A DNA stretch of 64,000 bases from Streptosporangium roseum DSM 43021 (GCF_000024865.1 NC_013595.1:2914001-2978000); one strand, 5' to 3'; positions 43,460 through 51,277 are shown, counted from the stretch's first letter. Notes: a model not told the origin generated them from the letters alone. Translations and numbers: made by a program.

Positions 43460-43480
43460 TAAGGACATGCCTAACTATGG
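43453..43480 (+). promoter_or_regulatory. ArsR-type operator spanning the -10 box and start codon
   Basis: Perfect 9-bp inverted repeat CCATAGTTA (43453-43461) and TAACTATGG (43472-43480), 10 bases apart. The left arm covers the -10 hexamer and the right arm lies inside codons 2-5. This is a typical autoregulatory ArsR site by position and by its AT-rich arms. Confidence 0.75.
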
Positions 43481-43817
43481 CGAATCGCTGGACCGGGTGT
43501 TCCAGGCGCTGGCGGATGGAACGCGCCGGGCGATGGTGCAGCGCCTGATCCGCGGGCCGGTGTCGGTCAGCGAACTGGCCAGGCCACTGGAGATGTCGCT
43601 ACCGGCGGTCATGCAGCACATCCAGGTGCTGGAAGCGTGCGGGCTGGTCAGATCCGAGAAGATCGGCCGCGTCCGCACCTGCCGCATCGAGCCGGACGTG
43701 CTGCGGACGGCCGAGGACTGGCTTGCCGAGCAGCGCACGTCCTGGGAACGGCGCCTGGACCGGCTCGGTGACTACCTGCTCGATGATCCCGGCACAGCGG
43801 AGCAAGGGAGCTTGTGA
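43467..43817 (+). CDS. ArsR family winged-helix regulator
   Basis: A 116-residue regulator: MPNYGESLDRVFQALADGTRRAMVQRLIRGPVSVSELARPLEMSLPAVMQHIQVLEACGLVRSEKIGRVRTCRIEP is a standard ArsR winged helix. No metal-binding CxC motif is present in the recognition helix, so it belongs to the metal-independent group commonly paired with SRPBCC/AHSA1 genes. ATG 43467 lies within the operator. Its stop overlaps the next start (TGATG), giving a coupled pair. Confidence 0.92.
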   Translation: MPNYGESLDRVFQALADGTRRAMVQRLIRGPVSVSELARPLEMSLPAVMQHIQVLEACGLVRSEKIGRVRTCRIEPDVLRTAEDWLAEQRTSWERRLDRLGDYLLDDPGTAEQGSL

Positions 43818-44275
43818 TGATCGACCGTTCTGTCACGCACGCCACGTTCACCCTCGAACGCCTCTACCCGGTCACGGCGGCCCGGGTGTTCGCGGCATGG
43901 GCCGACCCGAAGGCGAAGGCCCGCTGGTTCTCCACCCCCGATGCGGACCATGAACTGGACTTCCGGGTCGGGGGCCGGGAGGTCAACCGCAGCCACCCGG
44001 ACAGCGGCCTGTCGATGACGTTTGAGTCGTTGTATCGCGACATCGTCCCGGACGAGCGCATCGTCTACACCTCCATGTTGCACGTGGGAGACGACCTGGC
44101 GACGGTGTCGCTGACGACCGTGGCGTTCTGCCCGGCCGATGGGGGCACGCAGCTGGTCCTCACCGAGCAGGGCGCCTTCCTCGATGGCCGGGAGGAGCCC
44201 TCCTGGCGGAAGCACGGCACCGGCGACTGGCTTGACACGCTGGGCGTCGAGCTGGGTGCGGGAGGGTATGAGTGA
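43817..44275 (+). CDS. SRPBCC/AHSA1 domain protein
   Basis: A 152-residue protein of the AHSA1-like SRPBCC group, with the N-terminal motif FTLERLYPVTAARVFAAWADPKAKARWF and LTEQGAFLDGREEP, then a DTLGVELG end. Such proteins are standard partners of this ArsR type; the ligand is unknown. ATG 43817 overlaps the arsR stop and GGGAG lies six bases upstream. The MFS gene begins four bases before this stop codon ends, so the three genes are coupled. Confidence 0.9.
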   Translation: MIDRSVTHATFTLERLYPVTAARVFAAWADPKAKARWFSTPDADHELDFRVGGREVNRSHPDSGLSMTFESLYRDIVPDERIVYTSMLHVGDDLATVSLTTVAFCPADGGTQLVLTEQGAFLDGREEPSWRKHGTGDWLDTLGVELGAGGYE

Positions 44276-45729
44276 GCCCGCGGGCGGCCGCCTCGAGGTG
44301 GCGGGTGCTGGTGTTGCTGGGCACGGCGTTCTTCATGACCATCCTGGACGGCACCAGCCTGCTCACCGCCCTGCCGGCCATCGAGCGGGAGTTTCGGGCG
44401 CACGGCACCGCCGTCCAGTGGGCGGTCACGGCCTACGCGCTGGCCTTTGCGGGCCTGCTGCTGTTGTGCGGCCGCGCCGCGGATCTGCTCGGCCGCCGCA
44501 GGGTCTTCCTGGCAGGAATGTCGCTGCGCGTGTTGGCCTCGTTGGGATGCGGGTTCGCCCCGACGGTCGAAGCCCTGGTCGCAGCCCGCGCTTTGCAGGG
44601 TGTGTCGGCCGCCATCATCGCCCCCGCAGCCTTGTCCATGGTGATGAACGCCTTCGCCGAAGGCAGCGAGCGGAACAGGGCACTGGGAATCTGGGGTGGG
44701 ATCGGAGGGTTCGGTGCCACCGCCGGGCTGCTGCTGGGCGGCCTGATCACCGATACGCTCGGCTGGCAGTGGGTCTTCTGGATCAACGTCCCGGTCGGGG
44801 TGGTGGTGCTGGTCCTCGCGCCGGTGATGCTGATCGAGAGCCGGGACGAGGTGCGTGTCCGCTCCTTTGACCTGGCCGGGGCGCTGACGGTCACTTCGGC
44901 TCTCGTGCTGTTCGTCTACGCCATCACCGGCGTCCCTGACGTCGGATGGTCCAGCCACCGGATCCTCGGGCCGCTGGCGGGTGCGATGGCGCTGACCGGC
45001 TTGTTTGTCGTGATCGAACGGCGGTCCAAGGCGCCGCTGGTGCCATTCGGGGTCCTGCGGTCGCGTTCTCTGGTCGGCGGCGACCTCCTGCTTCTCGTCA
45101 CGGGCATGGCGGTCGACGGCATGCTCATCGTCCTCACCGCCCACGCGCAGTCGGTGCTCGGCTGGTCGCCCGTGCGGTTCGGCCTCACGGCCGGGGTGAT
45201 GACCGTGGCGGCCGTCGTCGGCGCTCTGGTCTGCCAGCGGGTTGTGACCAGGATCGGCGTGCGTCCGGTAGCGACCGTCGGCACTGCCCTGCTCGGTGGA
45301 GCCTGCCTGCTGCTCACCAGGGTGGTGTCCGAGCACAGCTCGCCGGAACTGCTGACTTTTGCCCTGTTGGTCTTCGGGGCGGGCATGGGCACCGCCACCG
45401 TCTGTGCCCAGATCGCGGCGTTCACCGGTGTCGCCGAACGGCACTCCGGTCTGGCCGCCGGACTCGCCGATACCTGCTTCGCGGTTGGCACCGCCCTCGG
45501 CGTAGCCATCGCCGGCAGCGTTGTCGCCGCGCATGCACCCACGTCTGGGATAGCCGCGCCGCAGACGCTGGTTCCCGGTCATCAGGCCGCGTTCGGCGTG
45601 GTCGGCCTCGTCGCGGCACTGGGCCTGGTCATCGCTCTGGCCATGCTCGGCAAGCGATCGGCGCCGGTCACCAAAGAGACCGCGGCGCCTCCCGTTGACC
45701 GGATCGTGACCGACCGCATTCCCACCTGA
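44272..45729 (+). CDS. MFS drug:H+ antiporter, DHA2 (EmrB/QacA) family
   Basis: A 485-residue permease with 14 predicted membrane helices. Motifs include LDGTSLLTALPAIEREF in helix 1 (the motif D1 position, here LDGT rather than LDxTIVNVALP), GRAADLLGRRRVFLAG (motif A) and LGIWGGIGGFGATAGLLLGGLI (motif C). It would export a drug-like compound. GTG 44272 overlaps the preceding stop. It belongs to the arsR-led operon and is probably repressed by it. Confidence 0.92.
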   Translation: MSPRAAASRWRVLVLLGTAFFMTILDGTSLLTALPAIEREFRAHGTAVQWAVTAYALAFAGLLLLCGRAADLLGRRRVFLAGMSLRVLASLGCGFAPTVEALVAARALQGVSAAIIAPAALSMVMNAFAEGSERNRALGIWGGIGGFGATAGLLLGGLITDTLGWQWVFWINVPVGVVVLVLAPVMLIESRDEVRVRSFDLAGALTVTSALVLFVYAITGVPDVGWSSHRILGPLAGAMALTGLFVVIERRSKAPLVPFGVLRSRSLVGGDLLLLVTGMAVDGMLIVLTAHAQSVLGWSPVRFGLTAGVMTVAAVVGALVCQRVVTRIGVRPVATVGTALLGGACLLLTRVVSEHSSPELLTFALLVFGAGMGTATVCAQIAAFTGVAERHSGLAAGLADTCFAVGTALGVAIAGSVVAAHAPTSGIAAPQTLVPGHQAAFGVVGLVAALGLVIALAMLGKRSAPVTKETAAPPVDRIVTDRIPT

Positions 45730-45746
45730 CCCATTGAGGAGCTTCC

Positions 45747-46265
45747 ATGTCCGACTGTGACCCGGTCGCCGAGATCGGCCCCTTCAGCGACTCCGGCGCC
45801 GACGTGATCCCCTGGCCGATCGCACTGCGTGAGCTGGAGCAGGCGCGACTGTTCTGGCTGTCCACCGTCCGCCCCGACGGCCGACCCCACGTGACACCGT
45901 TGCTGGCCGTCTGGACCGGCGGCGCCCTGTACTTCGCTACCGGCGACCAAGAGCGCAAGGCGCGTAACCTCCGCACCAACGACCACTGCGTCATGACGAC
46001 CGGCACGAACGTCCTCGACGGTATCGACATCACCATCGAGGGACGTGCCGAGTTGGTGTGCGACCCGGCTGAACGCAGCACCACCGCCGACGCCTACGAG
46101 AGCAAGTACGGCGACCTCCTGACCAGCTCGGACGGCACCTGGTATGGCCTCGGTGATGCCATCCGCTCCGGCAAGGTTCTGCTGTACCGCATCGATCCGG
46201 AGGTCGGATTCGCTTTCGGCAAGGGCGAGACGTACAGCCAGATCCGCTACCGCTTCCAGCGCTGA
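45747..46265 (+). CDS. Pyridoxamine 5'-phosphate oxidase-like (PPOX class) protein
   Basis: A 172-residue split-barrel flavin-binding protein. RLFWLSTVRPDGRPHVTPLLAVWTGGALYFATGDQERKARNL is the usual FMN/F420-binding half. The cofactor, FMN or F420, cannot be decided from sequence; F420-dependent enzymes are common in actinobacteria. GAGGAGC lies a few bases before ATG 45747. It is the last gene of the arsR/SRPBCC/MFS unit and might modify the exported compound. Confidence 0.85.
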   Translation: MSDCDPVAEIGPFSDSGADVIPWPIALRELEQARLFWLSTVRPDGRPHVTPLLAVWTGGALYFATGDQERKARNLRTNDHCVMTTGTNVLDGIDITIEGRAELVCDPAERSTTADAYESKYGDLLTSSDGTWYGLGDAIRSGKVLLYRIDPEVGFAFGKGETYSQIRYRFQR

Positions 46266-46573
46266 CCGTTGATTCCGCGGCCACGTGTCAGGCGGCCGAG
46301 CACCGGCCACCGTCGCAGAATGAGGATGTCGGGCTCGCTCTCGCGCATCCGGCACGACGTGCACAGACCGCTCCGGCGGACCTGGCGGTTGGTCCAGAAG
46401 GCGGGTTCGACCCCGGACGGGTGGGCCTCTCGGTCATCGTCCGGCAGGCGCCACCACGCGGGCGAGGTCAGCACGGTGGCCCAGGCACGGGCCCGGGGCA
46501 GCCACATGTCGGGGTCGCGCCGTGCGAGACGCCGGCGCAGCCCGCGCGCAGTGCCGTACAGGCGCAGGCTCAT
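46247..46573 (-). CDS. Hypothetical arginine-rich protein, convergent with the PPOX gene
   Basis: A 108-residue basic protein (MSLRLYGTARGLRRRLARRDPDMWLPRARAWATVLTS...) with GLCTSCRMRESEPD, a CxxC pair, near its middle. ATG 46571-46573 has GTGGAG six bases upstream. The last 19 bases overlap the end of the PPOX gene on the other strand. No family was recognised; it could be a plasmid- or island-borne protein. Confidence 0.5.
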   Translation of the reverse strand: MSLRLYGTARGLRRRLARRDPDMWLPRARAWATVLTSPAWWRLPDDDREAHPSGVEPAFWTNRQVRRSGLCTSCRMRESEPDILILRRWPVLGRLTRGRGINGQRWKR

Positions 46574-46645
46574 ACGTTCTCCACGGTGGATCGCGTGGTC
46601 TGGCCGGCGGGGGCCCGGGGCCCGGTACGGAGGTCGCGGCGAGGT

Positions 46646-47077
46646 TGAGGCGATCTCCCCGCCCTTGCCGTACGCGATCACGGAGTTCGCGCCGTTAGAG
46701 GACTCCATCACGTTCAGGCCCTCCTCGATCTCCCGCAGCCGCAGGTAGCGGGCCACGAAGATAGTCTTCTGGGCGCGGCCGACCTCCAGCATCGCCGCGT
46801 AGGTGGGATGGGAGGCGTTGCGGGTGAAGCGCCGCAAGATCGCCTCGGTGGACGCGGTACGGGTCCGGATCGCGGTGGCGTACTTGATCATCTGGTCGTA
46901 CTGCTGGGCGATGAGTTCCCAGCGGATCGGACGGGTCAGCGCCGGGGTCAGCTGTGGGTAGGCGTCCGGCTCGCCGGCCACCGGCCGGTACAGCTTCACC
47001 TTGTTGATCCGCTTGATACGCGGCAGCAGGTCGAAGTTCAGCAGCCTCGTGATGCCAAACCCAACCCGCAGGAAGGC
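46646..47077 (-). mobile_element. Tn3-family transposase fragment (catalytic-domain part)
   Basis: The minus-strand frame reads FLRVGFGITRLLNFDLLPRIKRINKVKLYRP, then IRWELIAQQYDQMIKYATAIRTRTASTEAILRRFTRN and EEGLNVMESSNGANSVIAYGKGGEIAS, the conserved DDE-containing region of Tn3 transposases. Small deletions are present (for example RLREIEEG for the longer family version). Both ends are cut. Confidence 0.88.
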
Positions 47078-47350
47078 CGTCACGCACTGGCCTGGCGAAT
47101 CTTCCACGGCAAACGCGGCCACCTCCACCAGCGCTACTCCGAAGGCATGGGAGACCAGCTCGGCGCGCTCGGCCTGGTCCTCAACGCCGTGGTGCTGTTC
47201 AACACCCGCTACATGGACGCCGCCCTGACCAAGCTGCGCGTCCAGGGCTTCACCGTCCGCGATGAAGACGTGGCCCGCCTTTCGCCCTTCATCCACGCCC
47301 ACGTGCACATGCTGGGCCGCTACTCCTTCGCCCTGCCCGACCTGCCGGGG
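47072..47350 (+). mobile_element. Second Tn3-family transposase fragment (C-terminal), opposite orientation
   Basis: The plus-strand frame reads EGRHALAWRIFHGKRGHLHQRYSEGMGDQLGALGLVLNAVVLFNTRYMDAALTKLRVQGFTVRDEDVARLSPFIHAHVHMLGRYSF, the C-terminal end of another Tn3-type transposase. It meets the previous fragment head to head within a few bases at 47072-47077. The two appear to come from different elements, since the first does not normally continue into this C-terminus. Confidence 0.85.
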
Positions 47351-47371
47351 GTTTGCGACCGTTGGGTGAAT

Positions 47372-47435
47372 CCGCCGACACCCATGCTGACCAGGGTGTC
47401 GGCGGCTGAGGTACCGGGGCCCATCAGTGGGCCCC
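47372..47435. terminator. Two strong hairpins next to the Tn3 junction
   Basis: First: CCGCCGACACCC (47372-47383) pairs perfectly with 47394-47405 around a 10-base loop. Second: GGGGCCCA (47416-47423) pairs with TGGGCCCC (47428-47435) around TCAG. They lie beyond the end of the plus-strand transposase fragment and at the end of the minus-strand zinc-ribbon gene, and could terminate either. Confidence 0.6.
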
Positions 47436-47864
47436 ACACCCAGTCAGAACGGCGTCTCGGCGGCAGCGGGCACTCCTCCCGATCACCGGCCGGCGACGGT
47501 CGGCACCCAGTAGACGGTCTCCAGCACGAAGTCCTCCCGCGCCTGGCCGCGGCGGCGGATCGCCCGAGGCGCGGCACCGGCACGGCACGGTGACCAGAGT
47601 GCGCGCGGTCTCGTTCAGGTGGGCGACCGTCCCCGAATCCAGGCAGTAGCGGCAGGCCAGGGCGGCGGCGACGGCGGGCTCGGGCCGGATGCGGTGTTCC
47701 CAGGCCGGGGGACGCGGCGGAAGCTCGCCCTCGCCGCGTTCAGCGGGCTCGTGGTCGCCGCCGACCTGGCCCAGGCCGCCGCAGAAGGTGCAGGTGATGC
47801 GCAGCCGGCCCAGGCGCCGGCTGCCGTCGCCGTCGCATTCGGGGCAGGTGATCGGATCGGTCAT
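47424..47864 (-). CDS. Zinc-ribbon protein of integrative-element type
   Basis: About 146 residues: MTDPITCPECDGDGSRRLGRLRITCTFCGGLGQVGGDHEPAE has two CxxC(x)GxG knuckles like DnaJ-type zinc ribbons, and a third CRYCLDSGTV with PCRCRA follows. Such small proteins occur in actinomycete integrative elements and plasmids (recalled, not searched). ATG 47862-47864 overlaps the end of an upstream frame (ATGA). The last about 45 residues have low-complexity Arg/Gly/Pro composition and may be an aberrant extension. Confidence 0.55.
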   Translation of the reverse strand: MTDPITCPECDGDGSRRLGRLRITCTFCGGLGQVGGDHEPAERGEGELPPRPPAWEHRIRPEPAVAAALACRYCLDSGTVAHLNETARTLVTVPCRCRASGDPPPRPGAGGLRAGDRLLGADRRRPVIGRSARCRRDAVLTGCGAH

Positions 47865-47990
47865 CTGCGCCCGGTCCCGGCGCACGCGGTACAGGCCACC
47901 CACACGCTCTGCTTTTCGCTGGTGCCGTTGCGATCGACCCATTCGCCGGCGGCACCCAGACAGGGCCCTCCGCTCCCGAACGTGTCCCCA
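47861..47990 (-). pseudogene. C-terminal fragment of a small Cys-containing protein
   Basis: The minus-strand frame reads GAAGEWVDRNGTSEKQSVWVACTACAGTGRR and stops at TGA overlapping the ATG of the zinc-ribbon gene. CTACAGTG is another CxxCxGxG knuckle. No start codon is visible before the frame enters the tetR gene, so it is a truncated gene coupled to the next one. Confidence 0.45.
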
Positions 47991-48015
47991 GCCTCAAAGT
48001 GTGTGCCAGAGTCTG

Positions 48016-48618
48016 TCAGTTGATCCGGTCGGGATCGGGAAGGGTCCTGGTCGATTCCTGAGCGTGCTCGGCGCGATGGGCCAGGCCATCGAGGATGAGG
48101 GCCAGTCCGGCCTCGAAAGCCGCTTGGTGGTCGATCGTCGGGATGTTAGCCGGGCGGGCCGTACTGAGGTCGGTGTCGGCTTGTTCTTCCAGGACACTGC
48201 CGACGGTGAAGCGGCTGGCGGCCAGCATTGCCATCTGGGCGTCCTTCTCGGGCAGGCCGGAGGCGGTCAGGAAGGCCATCTTGCGGGCGATCCGGTCGAG
48301 GTCGGCCGGGCCGGGACCGGATCCGGAGTGCAGGCGTGCGCCGTCACGGCGCATCAGCAGGGTGCGCCGGAAGCTGCGCGTGTTGTCCAGGAACCATTCC
48401 CGCCAGTCCTGGCCGGGGGCCGGTAGCGGTGCTGTGGCGTGCGGCGCCATGGCGGTCTCGGCCATGGCGCTGAGGAGTTCCTTCTTATTCCGGAAGTGCC
48501 AGTAGAGCGATGGCTGCTCCACGTCCAGGCGTCTGGCCAACTGCCTGGTGCTGATGGCGTCCAGGCCGACCTCGTCGAGGAGGTCCAGCGCCTGGGCGAT
48601 GACGGTCTCTCGATTCAC
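48016..48618 (-). CDS. TetR-type repressor, tetracycline-repressor-like
   Basis: A 200-residue regulator reading VNRETVIAQALDLLDEVGLDAISTRQLARRLDVEQPSLYWHFRNKKELLSAM, close in layout to the classical tetracycline repressor TetR(B/D), including EQPSLYWH in the recognition helix. The C-terminal ligand domain follows. GTG 48618 is chosen because AAAGGTGG lies eight bases upstream; upstream TTG/GTG codons would extend it by a few residues. Two tetO-like operators lie between it and the divergent FAD monooxygenase gene, so it most probably represses both. Confidence 0.9.
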   Translation of the reverse strand: MNRETVIAQALDLLDEVGLDAISTRQLARRLDVEQPSLYWHFRNKKELLSAMAETAMAPHATAPLPAPGQDWREWFLDNTRSFRRTLLMRRDGARLHSGSGPGPADLDRIARKMAFLTASGLPEKDAQMAMLAASRFTVGSVLEEQADTDLSTARPANIPTIDHQAAFEAGLALILDGLAHRAEHAQESTRTLPDPDRIN

Positions 48619-48637
48619 TTTCACCACCTTTGACAAA

Positions 48638-48682
48638 CTATCACCGATAGAGTTCCCTGGTGAATGAACCTATCAGTGATAG
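48638..48682. promoter_or_regulatory. Pair of tetO-like operators
   Basis: CTATCACCGATAG (48638-48650) and CTATCAGTGATAG (48670-48682) are CTATC-N3-GATAG palindromes whose centres are 32 bp apart; the second is identical to the core of the classical tetO2. They lie between the divergent tetR and monooxygenase genes, as in transposon-borne tet systems. Confidence 0.88.
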
Positions 48683-48699
48683 ATAAGGAGGTCGATGAC

Positions 48700-49947
48700 A
48701 TGGCTCTCGCATCGGGAACCCGCTCCTTGAAGATCCTCATCTGCGGCGGCGGGATCGCCGGGCAGGCGCTGGCCTACTGGCTTGCCCGTGGCGGTCACCG
48801 GGTGAAGGTCGTCGAGCGCTTCCCGGCGCTGCGGGCCACAGGCGCCCAGGTCGACCTGCGCGGCCAGGGCATCGAGGCGATCGAGCGCATGGGACTCATG
48901 GGCGCCGTCCGGAGCAAACTCGTGAACGAGGCGGGCGTCGCGTTCGTGAACGCCGCCGGCAGGGCCAGGGCGACGATCATGGCCAACACCTCCGGGCAGG
49001 GCCGCCAGACCCTGACGTCGGAGTACGAGATCATGCGCGGTGACCTGGTGCGCATTCTCAACGACGCGACGAAGGACAACGTGGAGTACGTCTTCGGCAA
49101 GAGCGTGGACGGCTTCGATCAGGATGAACACCAGGTCGTCGCGTACTTTTCCGACAGATCATCGGAGGAATTCGATCTCCTGGTCGGCGCGGACGGGCAG
49201 GGATCGCGACTGCGGCGGGCGATCCTCTCTGAGGGATTCGACCCGTATTGGCGGGTCGGCATCCACATGGCCTACTGGTTCGTCTCGCGCATCGCTTCCG
49301 ACGGCAACATCCGGGACACCTACATGGTCCCGGGCGGGCGCCAGATCATGCGCCGCAGCCACAATCCGAGCGAGACGCAGGTCTACTTCGTGATGAGGGA
49401 AGACTCCGAGGAGGCTTCAGCGATTCACCGCGAGCCCATCGAGCGCCAGCAGGAGTTCTGGGCCGGCAGGTTCGCCGGCGCCGGATGGCAGACCGAGCGC
49501 TTCATCGACGGCATGAAGACCAGCCCGTTCTTCTACTCCCAAGAGATCGTCCAGGTCCGCATCGACACCTGGTCCAAGGGCCGCGTGGTCCTGGTCGGTG
49601 ACGCCGCCCACTGCGCCTCCCCCTATAGCGGCATGGGCGTCTCCGGCGGCCTGGTAGGCGCCTACGTCCTGGCCGGAGAGATCAACCAGCACCCCGATGA
49701 CCTGCCGACGGCGCTGGCGAACTATGACACGATGCTGCGACCCTTCGCCGAGGAGATCCAAGGCCAAGTCAACCCGCGCCTCCTACGGTTGGGCATGCCC
49801 ATGACCCAGCGCGCGATCGACGCCTTCCTCACCGTCACCGGGCTGGCCACCGCGCTACACATCCCCGACCTTGTGGCGCGTTTCTCCAAAGAGGACCGCG
49901 GTGGAGACTGGCGGCTCCCGGACTACCCACAACTCCAAGCCGCCTAG
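48700..49947 (+). CDS. FAD-dependent monooxygenase, TetX-like
   Basis: A 415-residue group A flavoprotein monooxygenase. FAD motifs: ILICGGGIAGQALAYWLARGGHRVKVVER (GxGxxG), YEIMRGDLVRIL, VGADGQGSRLRR (DG) and VLVGDAAHCASPYSGMGVSGGLVGAYVLAGE (GD). TetX and related enzymes hydroxylate tetracyclines; the tetO sites and TetR partner make a tetracycline-type substrate plausible, but this is inference and not a resistance call. ATG 48700 has AAGGAGG eight bases upstream. It seems intact despite lying in the island. Confidence 0.88.
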   Translation: MALASGTRSLKILICGGGIAGQALAYWLARGGHRVKVVERFPALRATGAQVDLRGQGIEAIERMGLMGAVRSKLVNEAGVAFVNAAGRARATIMANTSGQGRQTLTSEYEIMRGDLVRILNDATKDNVEYVFGKSVDGFDQDEHQVVAYFSDRSSEEFDLLVGADGQGSRLRRAILSEGFDPYWRVGIHMAYWFVSRIASDGNIRDTYMVPGGRQIMRRSHNPSETQVYFVMREDSEEASAIHREPIERQQEFWAGRFAGAGWQTERFIDGMKTSPFFYSQEIVQVRIDTWSKGRVVLVGDAAHCASPYSGMGVSGGLVGAYVLAGEINQHPDDLPTALANYDTMLRPFAEEIQGQVNPRLLRLGMPMTQRAIDAFLTVTGLATALHIPDLVARFSKEDRGGDWRLPDYPQLQAA

Positions 49948-49956
49948 CCGCCCGCG

Positions 49957-50120
49957 TCAGGTCGGTGCCTGGCGCACGGGGTCCCCGTAGTACTCGCGGA
50001 AAATCGGGCGGATATGGAGGGCAGACCAAGTACCTGTTTCGTAGAGCATTCGCCACAGGACCCGTTCGCGCAGGCCGTACCGGCCGTCGGTGAACAGCTT
50101 GTCCAGCCGGGTGCGCGGGA
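49957..50120 (-). pseudogene. Integrase fragment
   Basis: The minus strand reads IPRTRLDKLFTDGRYGLRERVLWRMLYETGTW, the start of the catalytic domain of tyrosine recombinases (family: RxxLLxTDRRHxLRERALWRMLYETAAR), then diverges into ALHIRPIFREYYGDPVRQAPT and a stop. The arginine of the RAxE box is lost at the break. It abuts the inverted-repeat element. Confidence 0.6.
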
Positions 50121-50123
50121 TGG

Positions 50124-50200
50124 GGGGTGTCGTCAAGGGTCGTGTCACCAGGGTCAACACGATCGCGTCTACCTGGTGACACGACCCTTGACGACACCCC
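50124..50200. repeat. 29-bp perfect inverted repeat, Tn3-type ends
   Basis: Arms 50124-50152 and 50172-50200 are exact reverse complements over 29 bases, with a 19-base spacer. Both arms begin GGGGTGTCGTCAAGGGTCG from the outside; outer GGGG is the hallmark of Tn3-family terminal repeats. With only 77 bp in total it looks like two transposon ends joined without a body, like the Tn3-derived miniature elements. No 5-bp target duplication was seen at the edges. Confidence 0.75.
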
Positions 50201-50418
50201 AGGCCGCGAGCACCCGCAGCGCCCGCCCGAAGCTGCGTGCCACCTTCAGGGTTGCGGAACCTGTGGACAGTGGTTATCGCTGAGATTGATCTTGGTTATG
50301 CGTCACGAAGCGGTGAGCGTGCGGGCCGGCTGCGCTCGCGGCGGCGGCGGCGGGCGGCGCGGCCAAGGTGCTCAGCCTGCTCGTGAACAGAGGCTGGGGG
50401 CAGACCAAGCTGAGAGTG

Positions 50419-50438
50419 CGGGCGGTGGCCACCGCCCG
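50419..50438. terminator. Palindromic hairpin after the hydrolase gene
   Basis: CGGGCGGTGG and CCACCGCCCG form a perfect 20-base palindrome five bases past the stop of the minus-strand hydrolase gene. It could act as a terminator; the zero-base loop means the top pairs must open. Confidence 0.5.
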
Positions 50439-50443
50439 TGGGG

Positions 50444-51220
50444 TCACAGGGTGCGCAGGAAGCCTTCGAGGATCTCGTTGAAGACGTCCGGGCGCTCCAT
50501 GTTGGGGTAGTGGGCGGTCCCGTCGACCGGGATCGCTCGGCCGTTGGCGACGGTGCGGGCGAGGCGTTCGGCCATGCCGATGTGGTCGGGCGAGTCGGCG
50601 GAGCCGTTGACCGCCAGCAGGGGGACATCGATCTTGGCGACGCGCTCCCAGGTGTCGCGTACCTGGAGGAGCAGGTTGGGTTCGCCGGCGGTGTGCTTGG
50701 ACATGGTGTCCCTGGTCATCCGGCGCAGGTGGGCGACGACCCCCGGGTCGAGATCGTCGAGGGTGCGGTACGGGCCCGCGGCGAAGAGCGTGAACGCCTC
50801 GACCGAGGCGTCCAGGTCGCCGACGGCCATCGCCGAGTGCCACGCGGTCATGGTCTGGATGGTCCAGGGGTCGGTGAAGTACGGCTCGCTGGTCCCGGCG
50901 CCGCTGACGACCACGGCGCTGACCAGTTCCGGGTGCTCAAGCGCTGTGTCGACCGCGACGCTTGCCCCCATGGAGATCCCCACCAGGATCGCGGGGCCGG
51001 TGCCGAGGTGACGCAGCAGGGCGGCGAGGTCGTCGGTGGGCCGGAACGGCTCGGTGGCGTTGGCGGACCGGCCGTGACCACGGGCATCGGGTGTGATGAC
51101 GCGGTACCGGGAGGCGAGGAAGGGAATCTGGTCCTCCCACATGCCGTGGTCCAGGAAGCCGCCGTGCAGCAGGACGAGGGGCCGGCCGGTGCCGGTGTCG
51201 AGCCAGAACAGGTCATTCAT
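50444..51220 (-). CDS. Alpha/beta hydrolase
   Basis: A 258-residue hydrolase. LVLLHGGFLDHGMWEDQIP is the oxyanion motif, LVGISMGASVAVDTA holds the nucleophile serine, VNGSADSPDH the acid and DGTAHYPNMERPDVFNEIL the histidine. ATG 51218-51220 lies within a MarR operator, which suggests repression by the divergent marR gene. The substrate is unknown. Confidence 0.88.
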   Translation of the reverse strand: MNDLFWLDTGTGRPLVLLHGGFLDHGMWEDQIPFLASRYRVITPDARGHGRSANATEPFRPTDDLAALLRHLGTGPAILVGISMGASVAVDTALEHPELVSAVVVSGAGTSEPYFTDPWTIQTMTAWHSAMAVGDLDASVEAFTLFAAGPYRTLDDLDPGVVAHLRRMTRDTMSKHTAGEPNLLLQVRDTWERVAKIDVPLLAVNGSADSPDHIGMAERLARTVANGRAIPVDGTAHYPNMERPDVFNEILEGFLRTL

Positions 51221-51269
51221 GACAACCAGGGTGTCATTATCGACCAAAGATGACAACCCAGGTGTCATC
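51219..51269. promoter_or_regulatory. Two MarR operators between the divergent hydrolase and marR genes
   Basis: ATGACA-N7-TGTCAT occurs twice: 51219-51237 (ACCAGGG centre) and 51250-51268 within GATGACA...TGTCATC (ACCCAGG centre). Their centres are 31 bp apart. The first covers the hydrolase start codon, the second lies about 10 bases before the marR start. Confidence 0.8.
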
Positions 51270-51277
51270 ATGGTGAG

